Shown here: in pieces, positions 45,152-54,483 of the stretch
Position numbering within the stretch: the first letter of the stretch is position 1
How the letters are laid out: the number at the start of each line of letters is the position of its first letter
Assembly: GCA_016704485.1 (NCBI GenBank)
Contig: JADJAA010000002.1
Coordinates: 62,001 to 126,000 of the forward strand
Length of the DNA stretch: 64,000 nt
DNA from: Flavobacteriales bacterium
GTDB lineage: Bacteria; Bacteroidota; Bacteroidia; Flavobacteriales_F; PHOS-HE28
Reading direction: 5' to 3'
Position numbers and translations under genes: made by a program
Notes under the pieces: generated by a model
The model's input: the letters and a program-made list of their open reading frames with translations, nothing else
The model's database searches: none
What the model was told of the DNA's origin: nothing

Positions 45152-46860
45152 AAGCGGAAGTGCGATCGCCCAGTTCTTTTCAGTTTATCACCTGCCATTC
45201 GTAAACGCCACCCGGTACCGCTCTCTCTTCCGCGCACAGCGAAGAGGAAGGCGATGAACAGAAGCAGTGCACCGAACACCCACCAATAGGCTCGGAAGAA
45301 GAGCCAACCCTTCAAATAGGGACCGAAACGCGCCATGTCGGAATACCGGATCCCCGGTGAACCGTTCAATTTTACCAAATTGCTTTCCACATCAATGCCG
45401 CTCCACAGGAAGATGTTGAGCACGATCACCAGGATGAATGCGAAGTAGCCGAGGTATTTGTTGGGAGAGAGTGTATGCACGCATAAAGCCAGCATGGTGA
45501 AGAAACCGAAGCTGAGCATCGCCGGCACAATGAAATAGAGCAGGTAAACATCCAGCTCGAAATGCATATAACCATTGAGGGCCTGGGTGATGATGCCCGC
45601 TAATGTGGCGATGAGAAATACGACCAGAAGTAAGACCAGCATGGTCAAGAAATTACCGACCAACGGCAGCCAGCTTGGCGTGGGCAATGCATCCTTGATG
45701 TCGTTCATGCGCGCCTCGCGATCCTTCCATACCAGATCACCTGCGTAATAGGTAACGACGATGATGATGAAGATGAACAAGGAACCTGAAAGCATGTCGA
45801 CCACACTGTACGTCACGGGGTACGTGACATTATCATACATGCTCGTCACGAAGGCAAGTGAGGTGATCATCTGCGCCAATCCCAAGAGCATGGTGATGAT
45901 GAACACACCACCGGTCACGATCCGCTTCAGGTCCATCCCGATCTGGTCGCGTATCTGTTTCCAACGGTTGGTAGCGGTATAGGTCCTGGTCACCACGGGC
46001 AGTACTAATGCAGGTTGCAAGGCAGAGGTTGGTTCTTCCACGATCACTTTCGCTTTCTGCTTACGATCATGGAAACTGAAACGGAGGTACCCGAAAATGA
46101 AGATGCCGATGGAAACCGCGATCCACAGTAAACGATTCCAAAGGAGTACGCCGGAGGTGGGAAGCATCATTGTGTTCTTCTCGCTCACTGTCCAGTATTT
46201 GGTCACTTGTTCCAGCGCGTTAAGCCCGAATGGATCCAACATAGCACCGCTGATCTCGTTCTCCAGACCTGTCATTAAACTTTGCGAGATCAGGTAGCCA
46301 ACAAGCAATACTATTCCGCTGATGAACGAAGCAATGGAACTGCGCAAAAGGATCGCCACAGCAAAGATCACAGCTGATGTGAACAGCACGTTGGGCAAGG
46401 TGATCAACGTGAAAGCGGAGAGGTGCGCACCAAGCAAGGTGGGACCCAAGCGCACGGGGTCGATGGTTGGCCACCAACTGCCCACTATGATCCCGATGTT
46501 GATACCCAACATGGGGATCAGAGCGATGAAGGTACTTCCGAGGAACTTGCCGATCAGATACTGGTGTTTTTTGATCGGAGTGCTGAAGGCGATCTGCTGC
46601 GTGTTGTTCTCAAAATCGCGGATAGCTGTTCCGTTCACGAAAGCGGTCACCATCAACAAACCCAGAAAGGACATGAACCCACTGAAATTGTAGATCACTT
46701 CAGGGGCATTTCGGTAAACGCTACCAATGCTTCCGCCGATCTGGATATTGTCCACAGCCACAGCTGCGCCACACATCAGCGCGAGCAGAAAGAAGAAAAT
46801 ATACACCATTGGCTGCGCCAGCCAGTAGCGTACTTCGAAGAGGAAAATACGAAGGATCAT
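45097..46860 (-). CDS. ABC-2 type permease half of a split permease/peptidase gene
   Basis: A 587-aa membrane protein with about 12 helices (for example MVYIFFFLLALMCGAAVAV, FMSFLGLLMVTAFVNGTAI, LSGSLFIFIIIVVTYYAGDL). It is the membrane part of an ABC exporter with the ATPase encoded upstream, which it overlaps by 4 nt (ATGA). The last 24 residues (RTGRSHFRFWPVGSYW...) are out of frame with the expected joined protein. If one A is restored at 45177-45180, the frame runs into the peptidase as KLKKNWAIALPLLAGW. Probably translated as a truncated permease, unless the frameshift is a sequencing error. Confidence 0.85.
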   Translation of the reverse strand: MILRIFLFEVRYWLAQPMVYIFFFLLALMCGAAVAVDNIQIGGSIGSVYRNAPEVIYNFSGFMSFLGLLMVTAFVNGTAIRDFENNTQQIAFSTPIKKHQYLIGKFLGSTFIALIPMLGINIGIIVGSWWPTIDPVRLGPTLLGAHLSAFTLITLPNVLFTSAVIFAVAILLRSSIASFISGIVLLVGYLISQSLMTGLENEISGAMLDPFGLNALEQVTKYWTVSEKNTMMLPTSGVLLWNRLLWIAVSIGIFIFGYLRFSFHDRKQKAKVIVEEPTSALQPALVLPVVTRTYTATNRWKQIRDQIGMDLKRIVTGGVFIITMLLGLAQMITSLAFVTSMYDNVTYPVTYSVVDMLSGSLFIFIIIVVTYYAGDLVWKDREARMNDIKDALPTPSWLPLVGNFLTMLVLLLVVFLIATLAGIITQALNGYMHFELDVYLLYFIVPAMLSFGFFTMLALCVHTLSPNKYLGYFAFILVIVLNIFLWSGIDVESNLVKLNGSPGIRYSDMARFGPYLKGWLFFRAYWWVFGALLLFIAFLFAVRGRESGTGWRLRMAGDKLKRTGRSHFRFWPVGSYWARGDTTIPKW

Positions 46861-47744
46861 GCTACACTAGGTGTTTCGGTCCCGGCCATGATCTTGCTGA
46901 AGAATACATCTTCCAGCGTTGGTGCGGTGCGGGAGAATCCGTCCAGCTGCGCATCATTCAACACATGGATCACAGGTTTCCCGGCCACCAACTTATTACT
47001 GATCACATGGTGCTGCTTCGAATAATTTTCCAGTTCCGCCTTCTCGATCGTTCGCTCCCAAACGCGCCCATCGATCTCATGCAATGCATCATTCGGTGCT
47101 CCCGCATATAGCAGTTTGCCTTTGTTGATGATCGCCATCTTGCTGCATAATTCCTGCACGTCCTGTACGATATGTGTACTTAGGATCACCACCACGTTCT
47201 CGCCGATCTCGGTAAGGAGGTTGTAGAACCGGTTGCGCTCACCGGGGTCCAGGCCTGCGGTCGGCTCGTCCACAATGATCAGCTTCGGCTCACCGATCAG
47301 CGATTGTGCTATCCCGAAACGCTGCTTCATACCACCACTGAACCCTGCAATTCGGCGCTTGCGATGCTCCCACAAATTCACTTTTTGCAGTAGCGCTTCA
47401 ACCAACTCCTTGCGCTCTTTACCGTTCATTACGCCTTTTAGCAACGCAATGTGCTCGAGCATTTGATAAGCACTCACGCGAGGATACACACCGAATTCCT
47501 GCGGCAAATAGCCAAGTACCTTGCGCACTGCTTCTTTGTCGTTCAATACATCCAGGCTGTCCAACATCGCGCTTCCACTATCGGCCTCTTGCAGCGTAGC
47601 AAGTATGCGCATCAACGTACTCTTTCCGGCACCATTCGGGCCAAGAAGGCCGAACATTCCGGTCGGGATCGTTAGGCTAACGTTATCGAGTGCCTTCACT
47701 CCGTTGCCATATGTTTTGCTGAGGTTCTGGATAGTAAGCTGCAT
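46857..47744 (-). CDS. ABC transporter ATP-binding protein
   Basis: A 295-aa ATPase powering the ABC-2 permease encoded next. Walker A LLGPNGAGKSTLMRIL (from about residue 34), signature FSGGMKQRFGIAQSL, Walker B LIIVDEPTAGLDP and the switch His in ILSTHIVQDV are all present. The C-terminal extension ending in PTLEDVFFSKI is typical of drug- or lipid-type ABC-2 exporters. Overlaps the permease start by 4 nt. Confidence 0.95.
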   Translation of the reverse strand: MQLTIQNLSKTYGNGVKALDNVSLTIPTGMFGLLGPNGAGKSTLMRILATLQEADSGSAMLDSLDVLNDKEAVRKVLGYLPQEFGVYPRVSAYQMLEHIALLKGVMNGKERKELVEALLQKVNLWEHRKRRIAGFSGGMKQRFGIAQSLIGEPKLIIVDEPTAGLDPGERNRFYNLLTEIGENVVVILSTHIVQDVQELCSKMAIINKGKLLYAGAPNDALHEIDGRVWERTIEKAELENYSKQHHVISNKLVAGKPVIHVLNDAQLDGFSRTAPTLEDVFFSKIMAGTETPSVA

Positions 47745-47945
47745 AGTTCAGGTCGATCAGTGAGGCACGAAGATGAATGAAATAGCCGAGTTACCAGCTG
47801 TTGATACACGAACGGTAGATGGCTCGTGCCACTGGTAGGAAGTCGAGTCGTAAGCTATCGTTACGACCAAAGGTTACAGGGTTGCTGAATAATTGGATCT
47901 ACGAACAAATGGGCATTGCGCGAAGTGATCCCCGCATCGCTTCGT

Positions 47946-48587
47946 TCACCTACCGAAATACCGATTTACGGCTTCCGTTCTGTTCTGCACATGCAGCTTA
48001 TCATAAATGCGATGGATATGCTGTTTGATGGTACCAATGGTTATGCCTAGCCGATCACCGATCTCTTTGTACAATAGACCTTCGGATAAAAGCGCAAGCA
48101 CTTGCTGCTCGCGCTCGCTCAGACCATGATCGGAAGTTGCATTACTCTCCTTCAGTGGCCGCAAATGGGCCACTACGCGGCGGGCAACATGGGCGCTCAT
48201 AGGGCTGCCTCCCGCATGGAGTTCACGCAGTGCAGCGAGGATCTCATCCGGGGTGCTACTTTTAAGGATATAGCCATTCGCACCAGCTTTCAGGGCTTCA
48301 AACACACGGTGGTCATCATCATGCACTGTGTACATAAGGAATTGAGTACTGCTGCTTCGCTGGCTTAGTTGTCGGACACAATCGATACCACTGGCTCCGG
48401 GTAGATTGATATCCATTATCACCACATCCGGGAACGACACTTCCAAACGCATCAATGCATCTTCTGCGGTACTATGCTCGGTAAAAAGGGTAACATCCTC
48501 TTCGAATGTAAAGAGCGATCTGAGTGTCTCGCGAATGATCTTATTGTCTTCCACGATGCTTATTGTGATCGACGTTCTAGTACCCAT
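47946..48587 (-). CDS. LuxR-family response regulator
   Basis: A 213-aa regulator. The receiver has SIVEDNKIIRETL, phospho-acceptor Asp59 in VVIMDINLPGASG and Lys in GYILKSSTPDE. The output helix-turn-helix is LSEREQQVLALLSEGLLYKE and GITIGTIKQHIHRIYDKL. It follows its probable partner kinase by 27 nt on the same strand. Confidence 0.93.
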   Translation of the reverse strand: MGTRTSITISIVEDNKIIRETLRSLFTFEEDVTLFTEHSTAEDALMRLEVSFPDVVIMDINLPGASGIDCVRQLSQRSSSTQFLMYTVHDDDHRVFEALKAGANGYILKSSTPDEILAALRELHAGGSPMSAHVARRVVAHLRPLKESNATSDHGLSEREQQVLALLSEGLLYKEIGDRLGITIGTIKQHIHRIYDKLHVQNRTEAVNRYFGR

Positions 48588-48614
48588 GGTGCGAAGGTCC
48601 GGGTTGTGTACTGC

Positions 48615-50486
48615 TCATACAATAGAACCTTTGTTAGTTGACTTCAGGATCGGGATCCTGCATTGGATACAGGTACCATTGGCGCCGGTAATTTCGAAGG
48701 AACCTTGGAGAGAATCGATCCTTTTACGCATGTTACGTAACCCATTCCCTTCGCCCAGTTCAGAGCCGGAAGGTATGCCTAAGCCGTAGTCATTGATCTC
48801 TATAAGTAGGTCATTGATCACATGCACATGAAGGCTTGCAGATCTTGCATTGGCGTGTTTTATAATGTTATGCAATGCTTCTTTCACAACGAGAAAGATA
48901 TTCCGACGTTGCTCTGATGATAGTATTTGGTTCGGCCATGGCCCGGGGGCCACGATGGTGAGTTCCAAATTGTTCTCAACAGCATAATTGCGGGCATGGT
49001 TGCAGGTGTATACTACCAGATCTTCCACACTTGCTTGGTCGGTATTCATGGACCATATTATCTGGCGCATGCTCCCGATCAGCTCACCCGCTGTATCCGA
49101 TAGCTTGATCAGCTGTTCTCTTTTCGAGGGATCCTTTTCAATGCGCAAGGCCATTTCACTGCGTAACTTCAATCCGGAAAGACCTGCGCCGAGATCGTCG
49201 TGGAGGTCACGTCCTATCTCTTCCCGTACGTGTAATTCCCTAATGAGCTGTTCTTGTTGGGCACGAACGGTTTCGCTTTCTGCCAACTTTCGCTTGTTGC
49301 GTTGACGTGAAGCGTTGGCGAAGAAAATAAACGTGATAACGGCTAGTATCAATACTCCTCCCAATAACCATACTTGTCGTTCGTAGCGCTCCTGATGAAG
49401 CACTTCCGCAATGCGGAACCGATCTGCTCTTTCTACTTCCAGGTCTTTGTCTGCTTTAAGAAGCTCGGCTTGTGTTGATAGTGCTTGGTTGGTGTTTCTT
49501 GCAGCGATCATGCTATCCAACGTGCGCCATTTATGTGTTTGGACCAATGCGTTCAAAGGCTCTCCCAATGCTTCGTATGCATGGGATGCCTGCCGTGCGA
49601 AACTGCGTTGCGTAGCACCACCAATTCCAGCTAGGTGCTCGCTTAAATAAGTGTTTGCCTTATCAAGTTCCTTTCGCGCTTCATTGTATTGTTCCAGTTT
49701 GATCAGTGCATTGCTTTTTCCTGATAGAGCATCCAATGCAACGTCGTGATCATTGGATGCACGTGAAGTGACCGCAGCCCGGTCATAATACACCAATGCG
49801 CTATCCGGCTGATCCGTTATTAAGCTCAAATTCCCCAAAGTCCACCACGCTACTGCTATGGCTCTTGGTGTTCCCGATCGTTCAGCAAGGGCCAGCGATC
49901 TGCGTATATGGAACTCAGCACTGTCCGAGTCGTCCACGGCCATTAAATAACTGCCTAGGTTTCCGTGGATATGGTGGAGTTCAGTAAGGGGATAGCGAGG
50001 CCTTGGATCGCGCGGAAACCACTGCAATGCTTTTTCCAGGAATGGTATGGCCAGCTGTCCATTCTGAATATTCTCGTGCAAAAGTCCTTTCATATTGAAC
50101 ACGTTGGCGATCAGTAGACTATCGTTCATCCGAAAGGCCAACGTTTCGGCAACATCCAAGTCGCGCATGGCTTCGTTGAAGAGGCCTTCGTAATACAGCA
50201 CTTCTGCACGATAACTAAGCAAATAGTAGCGTTCTTCAATAGCTTCATCGTTCAGGTCGGAGAGCGCAGCTCCGATCAGGATCATGGCGCTATCGCCGTT
50301 GAAAATGTCCATTTGGTGCAGTACCTCAACCAATTTTTTGTTCAGCACGGCATCTGCGAAAGGAGCTGCTCGGGAAGCTGAGTTACCGGACTTCTGTTGC
50401 GCGAACAGATCACTAGGGCCGACCCAAAGACCAAGTATGATCGAAAGAACAATTCCAACTATCGTGTGCTCCAAGCTCTTCCTCAT
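48615..50486 (-). CDS. TPR sensor histidine kinase
   Basis: A 623-aa kinase from the ATG at 50486, which precedes a signal-like helix (HTIVGIVLSIILGLWVGPS). TPR units fill residues about 60-330 (EAMRDLDVAETLAFRMND, NGQLAIPFLEKALQWFP, PDSALVYYDRAAVTSRA). A membrane helix (VWLLGGVLILAVITFIFFA) leads to HisKA_3 with His in EEIGRDLHDDLGAGLSGLKL, then HATPase_c (NIIKHANARS, INDYGLGIPSG, GNGLRNMRKRI). It pairs with the regulator at 47946. Its sequence is clearly distinct from the kinases at 37802-42022. Confidence 0.92.
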   Translation of the reverse strand: MRKSLEHTIVGIVLSIILGLWVGPSDLFAQQKSGNSASRAAPFADAVLNKKLVEVLHQMDIFNGDSAMILIGAALSDLNDEAIEERYYLLSYRAEVLYYEGLFNEAMRDLDVAETLAFRMNDSLLIANVFNMKGLLHENIQNGQLAIPFLEKALQWFPRDPRPRYPLTELHHIHGNLGSYLMAVDDSDSAEFHIRRSLALAERSGTPRAIAVAWWTLGNLSLITDQPDSALVYYDRAAVTSRASNDHDVALDALSGKSNALIKLEQYNEARKELDKANTYLSEHLAGIGGATQRSFARQASHAYEALGEPLNALVQTHKWRTLDSMIAARNTNQALSTQAELLKADKDLEVERADRFRIAEVLHQERYERQVWLLGGVLILAVITFIFFANASRQRNKRKLAESETVRAQQEQLIRELHVREEIGRDLHDDLGAGLSGLKLRSEMALRIEKDPSKREQLIKLSDTAGELIGSMRQIIWSMNTDQASVEDLVVYTCNHARNYAVENNLELTIVAPGPWPNQILSSEQRRNIFLVVKEALHNIIKHANARSASLHVHVINDLLIEINDYGLGIPSGSELGEGNGLRNMRKRIDSLQGSFEITGANGTCIQCRIPILKSTNKGSIV

Positions 50487-51036
50487 GTTATTATGGAATA
50501 CTTGGCGTGGGTTTCGAAACGTGGACCATTTCAGTATCCAACGCAAGTTCTTCCATTCGGTAATGGTCACGTGTACTTTGGAGGTGGAGAGTGAGGAACA
50601 CGAGCTGTAATATGATACACAAGTTTACGCTCCTTCTCTTTATCGCGCTCACGAATTGAATTTGTATCCACCTTAATAAGGCGTTTATGGGTACTGGTAG
50701 GAGCTGTATCGCCGAATTCTGATCCGGCTTTGGTACTGACACGCTCGGCCGTTTGAAAGGCGAGATTTATTATTGGATGCTTCCGGTCCAAAATGGAATG
50801 ATGTTCGTTCAACCCGGATTATGCAGTTGGATTCGTTGCGAGGTCGAAAAGTGCAATGGCAGCAACACTTTCATCGAGTAGGAATAGCCTAAGCTATTCT
50901 GCCGAGAGGAAAGTGTCCGCCGTACGGCGGATTGCTGTCGCAGCGATTTATGGCCGTAGTAGAAGTTCAACTGCATATTCCGGGATCAAGCAACGGATAT
51001 CGCTCGGTACGTGTCTTATTGGTTCAACCACCGGAC
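50487..51036. other. Intergenic region, 550 bp
   Basis: Divergent spacer between the sensor kinase (minus) and the T9SS protein (plus). Open frames here lack family resemblance and overlap each other. The only structure I see is the palindrome at 50916-50931. It presumably holds both promoters, but no clear TAnnTTTG box was found on the plus strand. Confidence 0.5.
50916..50931. repeat. Mini-palindrome TCCGCC-GTAC-GGCGGA
   Basis: A 16-bp perfect palindrome, the same type as at 10556-10571 (inside rnpB), 34934-34948 (dnaE-like gene, 3-nt spacer) and 60837-60852 (transposase). See the finding on this family. Confidence 0.6.
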
Positions 51037-52638
51037 ATGCGCTACGTTCTACTTTTCGTTTTCTCGATCGCATTAGGGTCAGTTTCCGCGCAACAAGTGG
51101 ATTGGCTCACGAGCGAACCAATAGCATACACTATGAACCCTGGCCTACCGGACCAGGTGCTTACTTCCGCACCGGGCTATCTCGTAGGTATGCGTCAGGC
51201 CTCTATCGAGTTCGTATACGGTCAGCATGCTTACGGTACAGTAATGCTCGAAGCTCTGGACCCGTCTACAGGAGCGCCGATCTGGTCTTGTTTTTTGTTC
51301 GATTCCGTAACCGTTTCAGCTTCCGTAGTAAGTGATGATGGCTTAGCCTATTTCGCGGGATCCTATATTGGAAATTTGGGTTTGTGTGAAGGGTCCACTC
51401 TTAGTGGTGTTCCTGGGCAAGACATTTGGAACGAGAATCATTTCTTGGTGGCAGTCGATCTAAATACCGGCTTTATTCAATGGGCTAGGAATATTTCCTT
51501 AGCTCATGAACAAGCGATCGACAATGCTTCCTTGGCTATTGACCCCAATGGCGACCTTTGGTATACCTTCTCTGAGTGGGGTCAGGCAAAAGTGATCCGA
51601 GTGGATGCGTTATTGGACGATGTGGAAGTGCGCGTCATTGATGGGGTTCGTGAGGTCGGCACGATCAGCTTCGATCCTTGGGGCGGCCTTTATGTAAGCG
51701 GTTCGTGCGATGATGGTCCCTTTGCGTTCGGTGGGCAGATCCATCCATTCGTAACGGGTTCGGGCTACCGCATGTTCGTGCTACGCTACAAGCCGGATGG
51801 TACGGCGGGTTTCGCGGAATTCGCGAGCGACATCACCTTCCAGAACCCCACTGTAGTAGCTGACAGAACGAGCCATGCGTACATTGCTGGTGCGGTGTTC
51901 GATACCACTTCCTGGGGTGGCATTCCCTTGAATGGTGCTGATTGGGTCTACGCCACGTTCTTGGCGAAGTTGGATAGCACAGGCCAGTTCCTTTGGGCTG
52001 TGGAAAGCGACCCACCGGGAGGAGGGATCGCCGGTGATATGGATCGCAGCAAGGGACCTTGCGTTGCCGTGGATGCGAACGACTACCCGTATCTCTTCGG
52101 TAATGTACGCGGCATGGTGGATTGGGGCAATGGTGTAGTAAGCAACGGCCTAACGCTCGGCGCGCAATCCTTATCAGTCGTCTCGTTCGCGCCCGATGGC
52201 CTCCCGCAATGGGCTGCCACCAGCAACCCCACCGGCTTTTTCCACAGCGCGCAAACGATCACCGCGCTGGCGGAGACCGATGCGGTCCATTTTGCAGGAC
52301 ACATCCAGGGTGAGTTCATGTTCACCCCACACACCACCGGTGCAGCGAGTACGCAATCCGCCATGGTGGGCCGCATTGGTGGGCTGAGCACTTCGGTGCA
52401 GGAGCCGCTCAACGCCGGAGTCCTTGTGGCTTGGCCGAATCCTGTGAGTGAAGTGCTTAACGTGGAGCTGAATGAGCTTCGTCCGGTCCGCGCGGATCTG
52501 TTCAATAGCGCTGGGCAACGGGTGCGATCGGTGGTTTTGCGATCCGGTCGCAATGCGATCGACGTGAGTGAATTCCCGGCCGGTGTCTACCTGTTACGAT
52601 TGGCGGATGGAGTTGCTGTGCGCGTGGCAGTGGAGTGA
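51037..52638 (+). CDS. Secreted beta-repeat protein with T9SS sorting domain
   Basis: A 533-aa surface or secreted protein. The ATG at 51037 starts a signal peptide (YVLLFVFSIALGSVSAQ). The body is made of beta-propeller-like repeats of the SBBP/PQQ kind (APGYLVGMRQASIEFV, SVVSDDGLAYFAGSYIGNLG, IDPNGDLWYTFSEWG, SFDPWGGLYVSGSCDDG, AKLDSTGQFLWAVESD). The C-terminus (LVAWPNPVSEVLNVELNELR ... FPAGVYLLRLADGVAVRVAV) is a T9SS sorting domain. Function unknown; adhesion or a structural role is common in this group. Confidence 0.85.
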   Translation: MRYVLLFVFSIALGSVSAQQVDWLTSEPIAYTMNPGLPDQVLTSAPGYLVGMRQASIEFVYGQHAYGTVMLEALDPSTGAPIWSCFLFDSVTVSASVVSDDGLAYFAGSYIGNLGLCEGSTLSGVPGQDIWNENHFLVAVDLNTGFIQWARNISLAHEQAIDNASLAIDPNGDLWYTFSEWGQAKVIRVDALLDDVEVRVIDGVREVGTISFDPWGGLYVSGSCDDGPFAFGGQIHPFVTGSGYRMFVLRYKPDGTAGFAEFASDITFQNPTVVADRTSHAYIAGAVFDTTSWGGIPLNGADWVYATFLAKLDSTGQFLWAVESDPPGGGIAGDMDRSKGPCVAVDANDYPYLFGNVRGMVDWGNGVVSNGLTLGAQSLSVVSFAPDGLPQWAATSNPTGFFHSAQTITALAETDAVHFAGHIQGEFMFTPHTTGAASTQSAMVGRIGGLSTSVQEPLNAGVLVAWPNPVSEVLNVELNELRPVRADLFNSAGQRVRSVVLRSGRNAIDVSEFPAGVYLLRLADGVAVRVAVE

Positions 52639-52692
52639 ACCAATAGGACGACCCCTATCATTCTATGTATTTAAGAAATACAGCGCGTACTA

Positions 52693-53454
52693 CTATTTGA
52701 TCAACTCAAAATTCAAGTACTTTGCTTTCCGCTCGTACTCCTCGAGAATGGCATTTCGTAATTCCGGACTGTTGGCCATCAACTCATACGTTTCCAGTTC
52801 ACGTGCCTTTATTTGGGCATCGGTAACATCATCCTTTTTTAGTTCGGGTCTGAATGGTGCTACGTTCATCAAGAGTAGTTCCATTGCATCATCCATTGCC
52901 CAAATGGCCATGTAACAGAACGCGGCATGGTAAGGGTGGGCGACTGACCTGCTCAATTGCAGGACCTCGTTGATCCCCACACAGATATGGAACGAAGCAG
53001 TTCCATCAACACGGTGCAAGTAAAAGAAGTGTGCCGCGATCTTCATGGCACTATCGATGGGTAACGGTTCAACCATTTCGCGGTTTAGTGATCGCATGTA
53101 CAACCGCTGGAATGCTGTGTCTGCTATCAATGTTGCATTCAACGAGGCACGGATCGCATTGGTATCGGGGAGCAAGGCCCGCAATTTCCATGTTTGGCCG
53201 TCAGCTTTAGAAAAATTGGAGAACAGATAATTGTTGAAGTTATATAGCGCGGTACATTTTTCATTGAGCTGCGTTGTGCCCGGCATACTGTCTGGTTCAA
53301 AATTGAGGTAGCTCTCCCCTTCGTATTCATAAACACTTAGGGTGAATCGATCGGTGAAGGGTAGGCTATTTTGGGCTGCTGAGTTTATGGGAATACTGCC
53401 TGTAAGAATGACGGCAAGTAGTAGGTACATCCAAGTTGATGTGCTTGATTTCAT
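52693..53454 (-). CDS. Hypothetical exported protein
   Basis: A 253-aa protein of unknown family. The ATG at 53454 precedes a signal peptide (TWMYLLLAVILTGSIPINSAAQ). The long open frame further upstream is repeat-rich spacer and is not used. The mature protein is mostly helical (NTNAIRASLNATLIAD-like, FQRLYMRSLNREMVEPLP, YMAIWAMDDAMELLLMNVA) with a charged C-terminus (NAILEEYERKAKYLNFEL). Convergent with the T9SS protein. Confidence 0.7.
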   Translation of the reverse strand: MKSSTSTWMYLLLAVILTGSIPINSAAQNSLPFTDRFTLSVYEYEGESYLNFEPDSMPGTTQLNEKCTALYNFNNYLFSNFSKADGQTWKLRALLPDTNAIRASLNATLIADTAFQRLYMRSLNREMVEPLPIDSAMKIAAHFFYLHRVDGTASFHICVGINEVLQLSRSVAHPYHAAFCYMAIWAMDDAMELLLMNVAPFRPELKKDDVTDAQIKARELETYELMANSPELRNAILEEYERKAKYLNFELIK

Positions 53455-53533
53455 GAATGTAGTTTTGGTGCGATTGTAGGTTAATAGTACATGATCCCCG
53501 CGTGAGGGATAGCAGCGGCACCCCGCAACGTAG

Positions 53534-53590
53534 GGGCGCAAGACCTTGCGCCCTGAAGAGAGGAGTACAGCCCCGGCTCGTTGGCCGGGG
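53534..53590. repeat. REP-like pair of hairpins
   Basis: Two GC-rich hairpins in succession: GGGCGCAAG/CTTGCGCCC (53534-53553) and CCCCGGC/GCCGGGG (53571-53590). Paired short palindromes in a spacer are typical of REP/BIME elements spread by RAYT transposases. A related GGGCGCATCATGATGCGCCC lies at 57120. Confidence 0.65.
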
Positions 53591-53684
53591 TGAACTCCAA
53601 GCCCGTCTACGGTTGTTCCCTGAAGGCATTTTTCGTTCAGTTGTGAATGATCAGGGAACGATCGGGGGCACGCCCAAATATCGA

Positions 53685-54341
53685 TCAATCCCTGCGTTGC
53701 TGCGCCTTTATTTCTGAGCGCACCTTGTACAACCGCTCGCTGAAGCCACCTTCTTTTTCGAAAGTACGTGCTTGGCTTTCCACTTGTTTGTCCAACAAGT
53801 GCATGGCGATCTTGCATAGTGTTTGCCCTGCATTGGCACTTATTTCGGCGTAGGCCCTGTCCTTTACCGTTAGTGGAGTACGTGCGGTGCGTGGTCCTTC
53901 CGGTGCAGCCAGTCTTTCGGCCTGTTCGCGTTCCCAAAGCATTTTGATCCAACGCGCTACCTCGTCGGCATTTGTGCAGCGTGCGTTGCTTAGTTCTTTA
54001 CGGCGCGGGTCCATGGGTTCCCACACGGGCAGTTTGCGTTGCTCCAGAAATGATTCGTAATCCAGACGAAGTTCATCCAAACTGGCGCGGGCTACGCTTG
54101 TAAGGTTCAGTTCCAATTTTTTGGTGGTGGTGCTGATCTTGCTGCCCTCGGCAATGTTTCTTTCGCCGCTGCGGGCGGCTTGTTCCATTTGGTCTTTAGT
54201 ACGGCTGCCGTTGGGTATGTGGCGGTCCACAAAGCGCACGGTAACCGAGTAGAGCAGCTTCGCCACTTGGTAGCTCTTCAGCTTTTCATACCCGCCGCTA
54301 GGTGGAATTATGGCAGAGTATTTAGGGTCGCCGCGTTGCAT
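53685..54341 (-). CDS. Four-helix-bundle suffix-domain protein
   Basis: A 218-aa protein of the S23-like four-helix-bundle group. The N-terminal part (GGYEKLKSYQVAKLLYSVTV, TKDQMEQAARSGERNIAEGS, KLELNLTSVARASLDELRLD) is the signature of these proteins. The family is related to proteins encoded in 23S rRNA intervening sequences and is common in Bacteroidota accessory regions; role unknown. It is near IS and palindromic repeats and is probably mobile-associated. Confidence 0.82.
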   Translation of the reverse strand: MQRGDPKYSAIIPPSGGYEKLKSYQVAKLLYSVTVRFVDRHIPNGSRTKDQMEQAARSGERNIAEGSKISTTTKKLELNLTSVARASLDELRLDYESFLEQRKLPVWEPMDPRRKELSNARCTNADEVARWIKMLWEREQAERLAAPEGPRTARTPLTVKDRAYAEISANAGQTLCKIAMHLLDKQVESQARTFEKEGGFSERLYKVRSEIKAQQRRD

Positions 54342-54368
54342 AGGTTCTAAGGTAAGGGTATGTTGGTC

Positions 54369-54448
54369 AAATGGACTTCAATGGACAGAAATGGACAAGC
54401 CTCCCTCTACCATCTTCCAAGGTCCATCTTCGTCCATTGAAGTCCTTT
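54369..54448. repeat. Inverted repeat AAATGGACTTCAATGGAC
   Basis: AAATGGACTTCAATGGAC (54369-54386) has its complement GTCCATTGAAGTCCTTT at 54432-54448 with one mismatch, separated by 45 nt that include a further GGACAGAAATGGAC/GGTCCATCTTCGTCC pair. It is probably a small non-coding mobile repeat. Confidence 0.7.
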
Positions 54449-54464
54449 GTATTCCGTTCATTTT

Positions 54465-54478
54465 CTGATCGTCTGATC
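54465..54478. promoter_or_regulatory. TGATC-type motif, copy 1 (CTGATCGTCTGATC)
   Basis: CTGATCGTCTGATC sits 6 bp outside the left end of the IS4-type element. It is one of four related sites in 54-59 kb; function unknown at this copy. Confidence 0.4.
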
Positions 54479-54483
54479 AGTAT

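Noticed and set aside
45172..45182. Programmed -1 frameshift site between permease and peptidase
   Set aside because: The heptamer G-AAA-AGA does not allow stable re-pairing in the -1 frame. A lost A in the run is the simpler explanation.
52555..53952. Long upstream extension of the hypothetical protein ending at 52693
   Set aside because: The 166 extra codons cross REP-like hairpins and lack protein-like character; a signal peptide follows the ATG at 53454.
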